NCBI RefSeq assembly: GCF_009856605.1
Contig: NZ_CP047242.1
Span: 1,238,001-1,302,000 of the forward strand
Length of the DNA: 64,000 nt
Source of the DNA: Trichormus variabilis 0441
GTDB lineage: Bacteria > Cyanobacteriota > Cyanobacteriia > Cyanobacteriales > Nostocaceae
Direction of reading: 5' to 3'
Of the stretch, positions 18,386-27,800 are shown one piece after another. Below the pieces are notes generated by a model. It did no database searches and was not told the DNA's origin. It worked only from the letters and a program-made list of their open reading frames with translations. The position numbers and the translations under genes are program-made. The number at the start of each line of letters is the position of its first letter. Within the stretch, counting starts at the first letter, position 1.

Positions 18386-19470
18386 GTTTTCGGCATTCCT
18401 TGAATAAATATCAATCCACTATATAAATGAAATGCTGGGTCCCAGTTAGTCTCTTCCCTACGATATAGGTGAATATGAGACTGAAGGTTATCCAGCATTT
18501 CTTTTTGTTCTAATACTGTCTCAGCAAAATGTGTAAAATCTGCCCAAATCTTGACTTCTGGTAAATGGAGGTTAACCCAATCTAGTAAGTTATTCCAATT
18601 GATTCTGATGGTGTTTTGACTAGCTGTAGGAGAAACTTCTACACCTTGTTGAAATTCATAGCCATGATCATAGAGTCTCAAAATACAACGTCTGCTAGGT
18701 AAATGTAAATCACAAAACTGAATGTAGTCTTGGGTTTGGGTTTTGCGTTCAAGTTTGCGCCTAGCGTCAATGTCTACAACTTCCTCAAAAATGGGTAAAA
18801 GTCCCATCACTCGTGCGGAAACTTCTGACCAATCAAATGTGAGTGAACCAACTTGATTTGTCTGATTGCAGCAGATAACAGTAGCTTTTGGTTGAGATGC
18901 TGAAAAATTTCTGACTTGAAAAACTTGTATTTGTTCAATGGCGCTGATGGCTGTCCAAAAGCAAGGAATACCTGCTTGCTGTAGCTGTGTACCGTAAAAC
19001 CGGAGTTCTCCCACACGCCCAATACGGTAAAATTTCCAACTACGACTAGGCAGCACTAACCTAGCACTGTAGGGGTCTAGCTGCATGATTTCTGCAAACT
19101 TGGCTGCGGCTTGGGCTTTTAGTTCATTGCTGAGAGGTTCTAGTATGAGTATGCCTTGTTCAGTATTGCCAGGTTCTGCTGTTGCTTGAGCGATCGCTCT
19201 TTGTCTTTCTTCTTGCTCAATTTCTTGTATGCGCTGCAAACCTTGTCGGGCGAGGGTAACGATTTTGTTATTTTGTGTGCTGCGTAATAATTGCCGATAA
19301 ATATTTTCTGCTTCTCGGCGCTTTTGTGAAACTTCGTACAATCGCCCTTGATAAAACTGCACCCAAGGATTTTCCGGTGATTCTTTTAGCAGCTGTTTGA
19401 GTAATTTAGCGGCTGTTTGATAGTCTTTATGTTCAAAGGCGATCGCAACTTGCTCAATCATGAGATCCAT
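18382..19470 (-). CDS. Tetratricopeptide-repeat protein
   Basis: 362 residues. The N-terminal 90 residues hold about two TPR-like helical pairs (AFEHKDYQTAAKLLKQLLKE, then PWVQFYQGRLYEVSQKRREA). The remaining 260 residues are a conserved-looking domain of mixed structure without a name I can give (FYRIGRVGELRFYGTQLQ, FDWSEVSARVMGLLPIFEEV). TPRs mediate protein contacts. Start region overlaps the tandem repeat on the other side of 19470. Confidence 0.8.
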   Translation of the reverse strand: MDLMIEQVAIAFEHKDYQTAAKLLKQLLKESPENPWVQFYQGRLYEVSQKRREAENIYRQLLRSTQNNKIVTLARQGLQRIQEIEQEERQRAIAQATAEPGNTEQGILILEPLSNELKAQAAAKFAEIMQLDPYSARLVLPSRSWKFYRIGRVGELRFYGTQLQQAGIPCFWTAISAIEQIQVFQVRNFSASQPKATVICCNQTNQVGSLTFDWSEVSARVMGLLPIFEEVVDIDARRKLERKTQTQDYIQFCDLHLPSRRCILRLYDHGYEFQQGVEVSPTASQNTIRINWNNLLDWVNLHLPEVKIWADFTHFAETVLEQKEMLDNLQSHIHLYRREETNWDPAFHLYSGLIFIQGMPKT

Positions 19471-19506
19471 TCAATGCACGCTATTGATATGGTTCCCAAA
19501 AAAAAG

Positions 19507-19597
19507 AGTTAGGGAAGCAGGGGAAGTAGGGGAGGCAGGGGAAGTAGGGGAGGCAGGGGAAGTAGGGGAGGCAGGGGAGGCAGGGGAAGTAGGGGAG
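19507..19597. repeat. Tandem GGGGAAGTAGGGGAGGCA-type repeat
   Basis: About five imperfect copies of a 9-18 base G-rich unit (GGGGAAGTA and GGGGAGGCA alternating). The plus-strand frame across it (EAGEVGE repeats) is an artefact of the repeat. It lies between two leftward genes. Confidence 0.8.
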
Positions 19598-19628
19598 AAG
19601 AGAATTTCAATGCCTAAAAAATCTAAAT

Positions 19629-20336
19629 TTATCCTTCACAAGCTGCGCTAATTAAGGATAATGCTACTAATGGGGCTGTAACTGCACGTAGGATTCGTCC
19701 CCCTAAGGATACTGGTTGAAAGCCAAAGGTGACAGCTTCCTCTAATTCTTTATCTGTCCATCCACCCTCTGGGCCGATCGCTATCACAATTTCCCCAGAT
19801 ATGTCTGTGAGAAGGTTTTGCAAATGCACATATTCGCCACGGGCTTCACAGATGTATCGATGAAAGGCTGTAACATTATTAACAGCATCACTAAAAGCCA
19901 CAGGCTCTAAAATCGTTGGCACAAAAGCCCGTTCTGATTGTTCAGCAGCTTCGGCGGCTATACGTCGCCAACGTTCTAGCTTTTGGGGACTGGGATTTAG
20001 TAAAGTGCGATCGCTCAACACTGGAGCAATACAAGCTACTCCCAACTCCGTACAACTCCGCACAACTTCATCAAATCCACTACCTTTAGGTAAAGCAATC
20101 ATCAACGTAATTGCTACAGGTAATTCTGTTTTTACGGCTAATTCTTCTAATACCTGGGCTTGTTCTTCCGTGAGTCTAGCCAACCACCACTTACCCAGTC
20201 CATCCATAACAATAAAGCGATCGCCCTCACGCAATCGTAACACCCGTTTTAAGTAATGTTTTTGTTGGGTTGTCAGTAAAACTTGTTCTTGTTGGAGTTG
20301 AGAGGGTGCGATCGTAATTCGCTGTAATTGGCTCAT
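19629..20336 (-). CDS. rsmE: 16S rRNA (uracil1498-N3)-methyltransferase RsmE
   Basis: 235 residues. An N-terminal PUA-like part (HYLKRVLRLREGDRFIVMDG) is followed by a SPOUT methyltransferase domain ending in the knot motif IGPEGGWTDKEL and GGRILRAVTAPLVAL. Length matches RsmE. It methylates U1498 of 16S rRNA in the small subunit. Confidence 0.93.
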   Translation of the reverse strand: MSQLQRITIAPSQLQQEQVLLTTQQKHYLKRVLRLREGDRFIVMDGLGKWWLARLTEEQAQVLEELAVKTELPVAITLMIALPKGSGFDEVVRSCTELGVACIAPVLSDRTLLNPSPQKLERWRRIAAEAAEQSERAFVPTILEPVAFSDAVNNVTAFHRYICEARGEYVHLQNLLTDISGEIVIAIGPEGGWTDKELEEAVTFGFQPVSLGGRILRAVTAPLVALSLISAACEG

Positions 20337-20398
20337 GAAATTTTATCAAACAAGGCTAGAAGCTATAGCGCTTCTCGTTTGTATGCCATACACTTTGA

Positions 20399-20457
20399 CC
20401 TATCTCCTACGAGGAGATAGGCTTTCATTCTTACCTCCCTTCCCTTGTAGGGAAGGG
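20399..20457. terminator. Two adjacent hairpins downstream of sir
   Basis: Stem 1: CCTATCTCC (20399-20407) with GGAGATAGG (20413-20421). Stem 2: CCCTTCCC (20437-20444) with GGGAAGGG (20450-20457). They lie 100-160 bases past the sir stop and before rsmE. Both are of the dispersed-palindrome type common in Nostoc; a terminator role is likely by position but no T-run is present. Confidence 0.5.
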
Positions 20458-20559
20458 GCTGGGGGTTAGGTCTGTATTTGACTCAATTGCAAACCTGAAG
20501 CGGGAGACAGGGGAAATCTTTTTCTATGTCTCCTGCTGCTTCAATTCCCTAACCCCTTT

Positions 20560-22512
20560 TTAAGAAAGGCTTTGGAAGTAAGCCTCTAGGGCATCTTTGA
20601 CTAAATCAGTCATCGAACGGCCTTGACTTGTCGCTGTCGCCTTCACTTTGTTATACAAATCATCGTGCAGGCTGACCCGATACCGGGCTTTACGGGATTT
20701 AGATACAGCTTCAGGCTGCTCTGGTTCTATGGTGACTGGTGTTGTTTCCGGTTGATACTGGGCAACAAATTCACGAATACCATCAAAGCCGACGCGATCG
20801 CAAAAATCACCGAAGCTTTCCCCGGACTTGCGAGATTTTCGGAAATACACGAAAATCGGCTCTAGAAAGCTTTCTATGTCGTTATCGTGCAGTTTTTCTA
20901 CATAAGGCTGTGCCAAGCGTGTTTGATTGGGTGACCCCCCTAACCACACTTGGTAACTTTCCGGCGCGCTACCAACAAAGCCTAGTTCTGCCATGTAAGG
21001 ACGGGCGCAACCGTTGGGGCAGCCTGTCATTCTCACCACAAAATGTTCATTTTGTAAACCCACTTTATCTAGGAGCGTGCGAATCCTCTCCAAAATACCG
21101 GGGATGGCTCTTTCTGATTCTGTAATTGCCAAACCGCAGGTAGGTAGGGCTGGACAAGCCATTGCATAACGGACTAAAGGCTCAATGGTGGTGGGGTCGG
21201 AAACCACACCGCAACGGTCGAGAATGGCTTGAATTGCTGGCTTGTTTTCTGGGGTGATTTCGTAGAAAATCAGGTTTTGATTGGGTGTCAGGCGGATGGG
21301 TAAGTTAAACTGCTCGACAATTTCCCGTAAAGCTGTTTTCAGTTGAAACGAGCCTTCATCTTTCACCCGACCATTATCGATGGAAATACCTAAAAATAAA
21401 TTGCCATCACCTTGTTCATGCCAACCAAGGAAATCGTGATATTTAAACTCTGGTAGTTGCTTGAAAGGAGCGATGGGTTTACCAAAATATTCTTCTACCT
21501 TGGCGCGGAACTTATCCACACCCCAATCATTGATTAAGTATTTTAACCGAGCGTGACGGCGGTCAGTGCGATCGCCATAATCTCTTTGAGTCGCAACAAT
21601 GGCTTTGACGGCGTTATATACATCTTCCTTGGCTACATAGCCAATGGGGTCTGCCAGTCGAGCGAATGTTTCTTCTTTGTTGTGTGTTCGTCCTAAACCA
21701 CCACCAGCAAAGATATTAAATCCTTCTAAGTTGCCTTTTTTATCAGTCAGAACAACCAATGTCAGGTCTTGGGAATATAAATCAATGGAATTATCCCCTG
21801 GTACAGTCACACTGACCTTAAACTTACGCGGCATATAATAAGTGCCGTAGAGGGGTTCTTCGGTGTCGTGAATGATTGTCCCGTTACCATTGCTTTGTCT
21901 AGCTGCTTTTACTTCTGGACTTTCTTCCGCACTGATGGCTTTTTCACCATCTAGCCAGATTTCGTAATAAGCGCCTGTTTGGGGTGAGAGTAAGTCCGCG
22001 ATATTTTGGGCATATTCCCAAGCGTACTGGTATTCAGCCCGTTTTTTGAAGGGGGCTGGGGGAGCCATAACGTTGCGGTTGATGTCGCCACACGCACCCA
22101 AGGTTGAACCTAAGTTTTTGACAATTGTAGCGATCGCTGCTTTGAGATTTTTCTTTAAAATCCCGTGCATTTGAAAACCTTGACGAGTGGTAGCTCGTAA
22201 GGTATGGTTGCCATATTCATCAGCTAGCTTGTCTAAAGCCAAGTAAAGCTGCGGCGGAACCAAGCCACCCGGATTTTTTGTCCGCAGCATAAATTGGTAA
22301 TCTTTCTCTTGACCCTTGGTACGATTGTCACGATTATCTTGCTGATAAGAGCCGTGAAATTTCAGGATTTGTACCGCATCTTCAGTAAAGTGAGTAGTAT
22401 CCTCAAGGATTTGCGTTGCTACAGGTTCACGTAAAAAATTACTGTTTTCTTTCAGCCCTTCGACTTTAGAAGGTTTACGGCCAGTGGTAGGAGGAGGAGC
22501 AGATTTAACCAT
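20560..22512 (-). CDS. sir: Ferredoxin-dependent assimilatory sulfite reductase with C-terminal ribbon-helix-helix-like extension
   Basis: 650 residues. The nitrite/sulfite reductase ferredoxin-like half domains flank the siroheme/[4Fe-4S] site, whose cysteines are seen in [10 protein letters not shown] and [11 protein letters not shown] (about residues 460-510). It reduces sulfite to sulfide with six electrons from ferredoxin in sulfate assimilation. The last 45 residues ([19 protein letters not shown], then [13 protein letters not shown]) resemble a CopG-type ribbon-helix-helix segment and are not part of the catalytic core. No CysH/CysC genes are adjacent. Confidence 0.95.
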   Translation of the reverse strand: MVKSAPPPTTGRKPSKVEGLKENSNFLREPVATQILEDTTHFTEDAVQILKFHGSYQQDNRDNRTKGQEKDYQFMLRTKNPGGLVPPQLYLALDKLADEYGNHTLRATTRQGFQMHGILKKNLKAAIATIVKNLGSTLGACGDINRNVMAPPAPFKKRAEYQYAWEYAQNIADLLSPQTGAYYEIWLDGEKAISAEESPEVKAARQSNGNGTIIHDTEEPLYGTYYMPRKFKVSVTVPGDNSIDLYSQDLTLVVLTDKKGNLEGFNIFAGGGLGRTHNKEETFARLADPIGYVAKEDVYNAVKAIVATQRDYGDRTDRRHARLKYLINDWGVDKFRAKVEEYFGKPIAPFKQLPEFKYHDFLGWHEQGDGNLFLGISIDNGRVKDEGSFQLKTALREIVEQFNLPIRLTPNQNLIFYEITPENKPAIQAILDRCGVVSDPTTIEPLVRYAMACPALPTCGLAITESERAIPGILERIRTLLDKVGLQNEHFVVRMTGCPNGCARPYMAELGFVGSAPESYQVWLGGSPNQTRLAQPYVEKLHDNDIESFLEPIFVYFRKSRKSGESFGDFCDRVGFDGIREFVAQYQPETTPVTIEPEQPEAVSKSRKARYRVSLHDDLYNKVKATATSQGRSMTDLVKDALEAYFQSLS

Positions 22513-22857
22513 CAGAGTTCTATAGGATTCTCAATAAGGCATCAGTAATCGCCGAAGCAGCAAATTAGGGGCATTTTTGCGGCCGATAGTTTCCCGGTAA
22601 TCCGGTCGGAAATATGAATAATACCTCAATTTTAACACGGCGAAAAGCCGACTTAGTCAGTGATTCTACACCTAATTAAACCAGCTTTTTGTATTTGTGA
22701 GTAATGAGTAATGAATAAGCTGTTCTGCTTTTGAGTTGCAAAATCCATCGTGAGGGCTGTTGACAGTTAACAGCCCTTATTAGTAGAGACGTTGCATGCA
22801 ACGTCTCTACATCATTTATTTGGCGCAACTTCATAGAGAATTGGTATTAGAAGTTGC
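22513..22857. other. Intergenic region between sir and DUF1517 gene, repeat-rich
   Basis: 345 bases. Holds the likely sir promoter on the left, a stem-loop AGGGCTGTT/AACAGCCCT at about 22753-22777, and the 63-bp dispersed repeat listed separately. No gene. Confidence 0.5.
22783..22845 (+). repeat. 63-bp dispersed repeat containing a 28-bp perfect palindrome (copy 1)
   Basis: The first 28 bases (22783-22810) are a perfect palindrome with half-site GTAGAGACGTTGCA. The following 35 bases continue as ATCATTTATTTGGCGC and on to 22845. The entire 63 bases recur, inverted, at 60068-60130 with no mismatch that I can see. Confidence 0.9.
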
Positions 22858-23841
22858 TTACACCAGTTTCAAATCAGGATACTCAGCAAACAAATCATCA
22901 GATGTGAGAGTATCACCTTCAGCTTGTGGTGTCCACAAAACTTCAAATGCTAAAAGTTGTTCAGCCGGAATGCTACCAATTTGCCGTAAGGCTTGACGCA
23001 ATTCATCAGAACTATTAACAGCCGGGAGTTCAAACTTACCCAATGTCGCCGCCAATAAGGTGACGATAATATATTCGCCAGGGCCTTCTGTAATTAGACG
23101 GGTGGGGTTATCTATTTCATCAGCCCCAGGTAAAGCATCTTTAGTCCGGGCTGCTTTTAGCTGGTTGTTGACATTAGACAGGGTTTCTTCGCTGAACTTA
23201 CTACGTTCTGCTAGTGCTAGGCGGTTAAATTGAGATTCGGCAGAATTTAACTTCGCCTGTTGTGTACCAACACCTGCGTATACCCAATATTCAGGATGGC
23301 GCAGCAAAGCTAGGCTGGCTTCTTGCAGTACTTCTGTACGTCCTGTAGGGGAATTGGTATCAGCCGTTTCCGCGATGTGGTTAAGTTCTGGTTGCAAATC
23401 TCGCGCTTGCGCTAACAAGCCAACTTGCAAGCGAGTCACGGTAACGGTGGGGTTGCTGTTGTAGCCAACATCTTCGCTGACTTCACCACTAGAGACACGA
23501 CGGAAGGTTTGTACTAGGAAATTAGCGATCGCAAAAAATATTAAAATGCCAAATAAACCGCCAAATCCTCCCCCTATACCCCATAAAGGCAGCAAGAAGG
23601 GAAAGCCAAAGCCACCACCGGGGTAGGGAGAATAACCATATCCACCACTAGGGGGTGCATAACGTGGTGAATAGGTGCGGCTAGAAGGCGCTCTAAAGGA
23701 ACCACCACCGATTCGTCCACCACTGCGAGCTGCTAACGCGCCATCGGCGTTTCCTAACGCCAACACCAATACTAGCCCCAGGGTAAAGACGGTTTTTAAG
23801 AAAGGTTTGATGCTTTGTAGTAGTTTTTTAGGCATAGTCAC
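22858..23841 (-). CDS. DUF1517 family protein
   Basis: 327 residues. An N-terminal signal/anchor (FLKTVFTLGLVLVLALGNA, cleavage likely after ALAA) is followed by a Gly/Ser/Tyr-rich region, a second hydrophobic stretch (GGLFGILIFFAIANFLVQTF), then a globular domain of about 210 residues typical of DUF1517, a family of cyanobacteria and plastids with no firm function. The 3' end is 12 bases from a dispersed repeat. Confidence 0.85.
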   Translation of the reverse strand: MTMPKKLLQSIKPFLKTVFTLGLVLVLALGNADGALAARSGGRIGGGSFRAPSSRTYSPRYAPPSGGYGYSPYPGGGFGFPFLLPLWGIGGGFGGLFGILIFFAIANFLVQTFRRVSSGEVSEDVGYNSNPTVTVTRLQVGLLAQARDLQPELNHIAETADTNSPTGRTEVLQEASLALLRHPEYWVYAGVGTQQAKLNSAESQFNRLALAERSKFSEETLSNVNNQLKAARTKDALPGADEIDNPTRLITEGPGEYIIVTLLAATLGKFELPAVNSSDELRQALRQIGSIPAEQLLAFEVLWTPQAEGDTLTSDDLFAEYPDLKLV

Positions 23842-24891
23842 ATTCGCTTGAAAAACGATATTACTTATTTCATTGTTATCTTTGGTGGAAGCATGACGGT
23901 GCTTATGTGATGCCAGCCAGTAATTCAGTCAGCGATTCTTATGATTGGCAGTAGCTCGGTGTACTCCTTGGCTACATATTCAATCTATCGCGTCTTGTCT
24001 TGGCTGGGCAGCAAACCCAGGGGGGATTTCTGTAGTAGATAACCGTACCTCAAAAGTTACCCCCTTTAAGTGAACTTTGGGATGAATTAAGAATTAATAT
24101 CGGAGAAGAGGAAAAGCCAGGGGATCAATTGCGGAGGGGCAGGGGTAAAAAATCATAACCAATTACCAATTACTTATTACCCATGCCCACAATATGTTTT
24201 TGTAAACAAAAATTTCCCTCTAACTTCATAACATGAGGCATTTTGGCATGATGTTATCATGTTCTCAAGATATTATTTGAATAGGGGATAATTTTAGTAG
24301 TTTTTGTGTCAGTTTTTTATTTATTCATACGAATCAGATTATTATATTTTTGTTCTATAAATGTTTTTTGCTGACAGTTTTTTTACAAAAAATAAATGCA
24401 ATAAATAAAATATTTAATTAATAAATACTTCATCAAATTAATAAATAGATATCCATGTTCTCTCTTTTAAAATAGAGTTATACCCTAACTCTCAAATCCT
24501 TTGCATTTAGGATAGAAAGTATGGAATAACACAAAAATACACGCTTTTTAGCTGGCATTGAGTTAATTACAGTTTGTAAAATTTTATTAAAAAAATCTGT
24601 AAATACTGAGATTTTTGAGGCTAACCGTTGGCTAAATAGAAAAAAGGGGAGAAAATTAGATACAAAACCAGCATTTATTTCAGTAAATCTACTACTTTTA
24701 CGGCTAATTCCTGTAAAACGATGTATTAACCATAACAGTGATTTTCGGTTACAAGTAAGTACTAGCTCATGTAGGTATAAATGTAGTAACTCCTAGCTTT
24801 GATTACAACAAGCAAGCTCACACTCATTATTTTGCTTTAGTTGCAGTTTGAACTAATACAACTTATTTGAATTAACTTCATTCAACTTAAC
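23842..24891. other. 1.05-kb gene-free, AT-rich region
   Basis: Between the divergent DUF1517 and glycosyltransferase genes. The first 300 bases have ordinary composition; from about 24180 it is strongly AT-rich with short inverted words such as TTTTTGTAAACAAAAA at about 24197-24212. I found no frame with coding character and no recognisable RNA. A long leader or small RNA cannot be excluded. Confidence 0.5.
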
Positions 24892-26139
24892 ATGGAACAT
24901 ATCTCGCAACTGGCTACAAAAATCAGAGACACGACTGCATCCCCAAATATCTTAGTAATATCGCGTTTTTTCTTGCCTAAAGAAGCTGTAATTGGGGAAT
25001 ATCTCTACAATCGCTGTCTTCAAGATCCAGAACAAGTAATAGTTCTGGCAGCTAGTTGTAGAGGTGATAAAGTGTTTGACCAAGCACAAAAATTTCCTGT
25101 ATATCGCTGGCCTAACCCTAAATACTGGCTTGGTGGTTTTTTAGGAAGTTGTCTACAACCTTTGTTTAATTTGGTTGCACCATTTGTTCTGGCGCTCAAA
25201 CTTTATTTTCGTTATCACTACCGCTATATTGAATGGGGACATGGCTATAACTTCCCATCACTCCTATTATTAAGCTATATCTTACCCATACGCTTCTTTA
25301 TTTACTTACACGGTAATGACCTTGGTAGCGTTGTAGACAATCCTGTATGGCGATCGCTCTTTAAGTTAACACTGTCACGAGCTGAAGGCATTGTGTGTAA
25401 CAATTCCTTAACCCAAGATTATCTGAGAAATACCTTCCGGTTACAAACCCCTACCCACGTTATCCATCCAGTAGTTAGACCAGAAAAATTTGGACTGGGA
25501 AGCAATAGCCAGAGTCTAGATGAATTAGGTGATGGCATTCTACCCACTTTAGGCGATCGCCTGCGTCAAGCTTATAATATCCCCCAAAGTGCCATAGTCA
25601 TTCTTTCCGTAGGGCGCTTAGTCAAACAAAAAGGCTTTGACCGTGTTATTGAAAACCTACCACTACTTTTAACAATTGGTGTAGATGTTCATTACATCAT
25701 TTGTGGTCAAGGTCCTTGTGAGTCTGAACTAAAAGCCTTAGCAGAGAGGTTGCGTGTAGATAAGCGGGTACACTTTGCCGGGTATGTGAACAATCGAGAA
25801 TTAGCAGGTTATTACGCAGCTTGCGATATATTTGCCATGCTCGCTTTGTCAAATACTCCAGCTAGCCGATTAGAAGGATGTGGTAGTGTCTACTTAGAAG
25901 CTAGCTATTTTGGTAAACCTGTAATTGCTTCTCGTCACCCGTCCTTAATTGATACGGTACGCCATGAAGAAAATGGCTTGCTGGTAAATCCCAAGTCTGG
26001 TTACGAAGTTTTTCAAGTATTCAAACAATTGTGCCAAAATCAGCAATTGCGTGAACAACTTGGTCGTCAGGGAAAAGAATTAGCCAAGCGCAAAACCTTA
26101 CACCGTTCTTTATACCTTGGGCAAGGGGTTAGAAGCTAG
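24892..26139 (+). CDS. Glycosyltransferase family 4 (group 1)
   Basis: 415 residues. The C-terminal GT-B domain contains SVGRLVKQKGFDRVIENLP near residue 240 and the E-x7-E motif of retaining GT4 enzymes in EGCGSVYLEASYFGKPVIAS near 330. It would transfer a sugar from a nucleotide donor to a glycan or lipid acceptor. The N-terminal half has an unusually hydrophobic stretch (PLFNLVAPFVLALKLYF, LLLLSYILPIRFFIYLHG) that may bind the membrane. No glycan cluster surrounds it. Confidence 0.9.
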   Translation: MEHISQLATKIRDTTASPNILVISRFFLPKEAVIGEYLYNRCLQDPEQVIVLAASCRGDKVFDQAQKFPVYRWPNPKYWLGGFLGSCLQPLFNLVAPFVLALKLYFRYHYRYIEWGHGYNFPSLLLLSYILPIRFFIYLHGNDLGSVVDNPVWRSLFKLTLSRAEGIVCNNSLTQDYLRNTFRLQTPTHVIHPVVRPEKFGLGSNSQSLDELGDGILPTLGDRLRQAYNIPQSAIVILSVGRLVKQKGFDRVIENLPLLLTIGVDVHYIICGQGPCESELKALAERLRVDKRVHFAGYVNNRELAGYYAACDIFAMLALSNTPASRLEGCGSVYLEASYFGKPVIASRHPSLIDTVRHEENGLLVNPKSGYEVFQVFKQLCQNQQLREQLGRQGKELAKRKTLHRSLYLGQGVRS

Positions 26140-26154
26140 GGGCTAAAGTCACAA

Positions 26155-26367
26155 CTAACCACCACCGACAATTGTCACTACCTCTAAGCGATCGCCTGAT
26201 TGTACTTGAGTCTGTTCCCAGAACTGGCGATGTAAAATTTCCCCATTATACTCAACCGCCACTAATCGGGGATTGAACCCCAATTGTTGGAGTAAATCGG
26301 GTAAGGGAGTTTGAGATGAGCAATTATGGGTTTCCCCATTTACTTGTAAGGTAATTGGATTAGACAT
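26155..26367 (-). CDS. thiS: Sulfur carrier protein ThiS
   Basis: About 70 residues from the ATG at 26367 (MSNPITLQVNGE); an upstream in-frame ATG at 26400 is less likely. A beta-grasp fold ending in the diagnostic Gly-Gly tail (VTIVGGG). The C-terminal glycine is adenylated and thiocarboxylated to donate sulfur for the thiazole ring of thiamine. It lies about 100 bases downstream of the ThiE-type gene on the same strand; the two probably form an operon. Confidence 0.92.
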   Translation of the reverse strand: MSNPITLQVNGETHNCSSQTPLPDLLQQLGFNPRLVAVEYNGEILHRQFWEQTQVQSGDRLEVVTIVGGG

Positions 26368-26465
26368 AAGAATAATTCGTAAGTCGTAATTAACATACAC
26401 AAAAATTAGACATCTTTTACCAATTGGATATGAGATGTCTTGATAAGCTTTAAATTGTCAGTTGA

Positions 26466-27521
26466 TTAACTTTCTGGCTGAATGCGATGGAGTTGAGAAA
26501 TCAAATATTGTGTGACTAGGGTAGGTTGTTCCGCCTGCATGAGCGATCGCACTACCGCCACTCTTTCAGCTCCTGCATCAATCACATCATTGATATTATT
26601 GGCATCAATGCCCCCAATAGCAAACCAGGGAACTGAACTATGTTGAGCCGCATAACTCACATATCCTAAACCAGCCGCCGCCTTACCTACTTTGGTGGGA
26701 GTTTCGTATACGGGCCCTACACCTATATAGTCTGCACCTTCAGCGATCGCCCTTTGCATTTCATCAGCATTGGTAGTAGAACGACCGATAAGACGTTGGG
26801 GGCCTAGTAATTGCCTAGCAGTAGCGATGGGCATATCTTGCTGACCTAGATGCACACCATCAGCATCCACAGCCAGAGCCAAATCCACCCTGTCATTGAT
26901 AATAAATAAAGCGCCGTAGCTGTGACAGAGTTGGCGGAGTTTCGTCGCCAGTTCCAAACGGACAGAATCATCAGCGTCCTTGTCACGATATTGTAACAAT
27001 GTCAAGCCGCCCTTGAGAGCAGCTTCCACCGTCGGTAATAAACTTTCCGATGGGGAAGTGACAAGATATAAACGCGATCGCCGCAGCAGTTGATGGCGCT
27101 GATGACCCATCAAATTAGTTTCCAGGCTGTAAACTCGATATCGCATCTGCTTACAAGCCTGTCCCATTTTCGGGTGATAAAGCTTACCGTATTCCTCCAA
27201 CACCCGCAAAGCTTCTTCCACACGACAAAAGTTAGCTTGTAACAACGCCTTAATACTAGAGCGTTGTTCCTCATGTGGATGGCTCAAATCAGTGCCGGGA
27301 TCACCTGCTGTATCTCTTGCTGCTCGCAATTCTTCTGTGTGCCAAACAGCCACCTCTTGGCGCAAGTACTTACATTCCCCTGCCAACTGGCCGCTATTCA
27401 ACCCAAAGCGACACCATTCTTCAATAATTCGCAACCCTTCACGAGCGCGGTCTAAATTAGCATCTAATATACGGTAAACAACCTGCTGGATTTGCTTTTG
27501 TTGGCTGTATGGTTCTACCAT
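26466..27521 (-). CDS. thiE: Thiamine-phosphate synthase with N-terminal ThiD2-like domain
   Basis: About 351 residues from the ATG at 27521 (MVEPYSQQKQ, with GGGG upstream); in-frame ATGs at 27572 and 27605 would add 17 or 28 residues. The first ~130 residues (YRILDANLDRAREGLRIIEE) resemble the ThiD2 domain often fused to ThiE. The C-terminal half is the ThiE TIM barrel (LYLVTSPSESLLPTVEAAL, LTLLQYRDKDADD, VHLGQQDMPIATARQLLG, GVGPVYETPTK). It joins HMP-pyrophosphate and thiazole phosphate to make thiamine phosphate. No TPP riboswitch is visible upstream. Confidence 0.92.
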   Translation of the reverse strand: MVEPYSQQKQIQQVVYRILDANLDRAREGLRIIEEWCRFGLNSGQLAGECKYLRQEVAVWHTEELRAARDTAGDPGTDLSHPHEEQRSSIKALLQANFCRVEEALRVLEEYGKLYHPKMGQACKQMRYRVYSLETNLMGHQRHQLLRRSRLYLVTSPSESLLPTVEAALKGGLTLLQYRDKDADDSVRLELATKLRQLCHSYGALFIINDRVDLALAVDADGVHLGQQDMPIATARQLLGPQRLIGRSTTNADEMQRAIAEGADYIGVGPVYETPTKVGKAAAGLGYVSYAAQHSSVPWFAIGGIDANNINDVIDAGAERVAVVRSLMQAEQPTLVTQYLISQLHRIQPES

Positions 27522-27605
27522 TACAACTACCCCATTAGTGATGCTTTCATCGTAATAGCCAGCCTCTTTCATATTTGCAATGTTTCTCGCATCAAGGATT
27601 TGCAT

Positions 27606-27690
27606 AGGGATTGGGTATCGGGGATTGGGGATTGGGTAATGAAAGAAAATTTAATTTGTCCCCAGTCCCCAGTCCCCAATCCCTTTATTA
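27606..27690. repeat. Heptamer repeats (GGGGATT/CCCCAGT) upstream of thiE
   Basis: GGGATTGGGTATCGGGGATT and following units at about 27608-27640, then CCCCAGTCCCCAGTCCCC in inverted sense at 27660-27682. The two blocks could pair with each other. Confidence 0.7.
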
Positions 27691-27800
27691 ATTACTTTGT
27701 ATTCAAAATAGCCAATAGGTCAATATAGCGGATAACATAATCGACATACTGAATATTGCGAGTATGAAACTTTATTATTAGTTCTAAGGAGTGGTGTGAA

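Noticed and set aside
19460..19651. Plus-strand 63-residue frame with EAGEVGE repeats
   Set aside because: It is the translation of the G-rich tandem repeat and has no independent support; it overlaps the ends of two genes on the other strand.
27522..27800. TPP riboswitch upstream of thiE
   Set aside because: The conserved CTGAGA and ACCTGATCTGG-type words of the thi-box are not present; the region is heptamer repeats.
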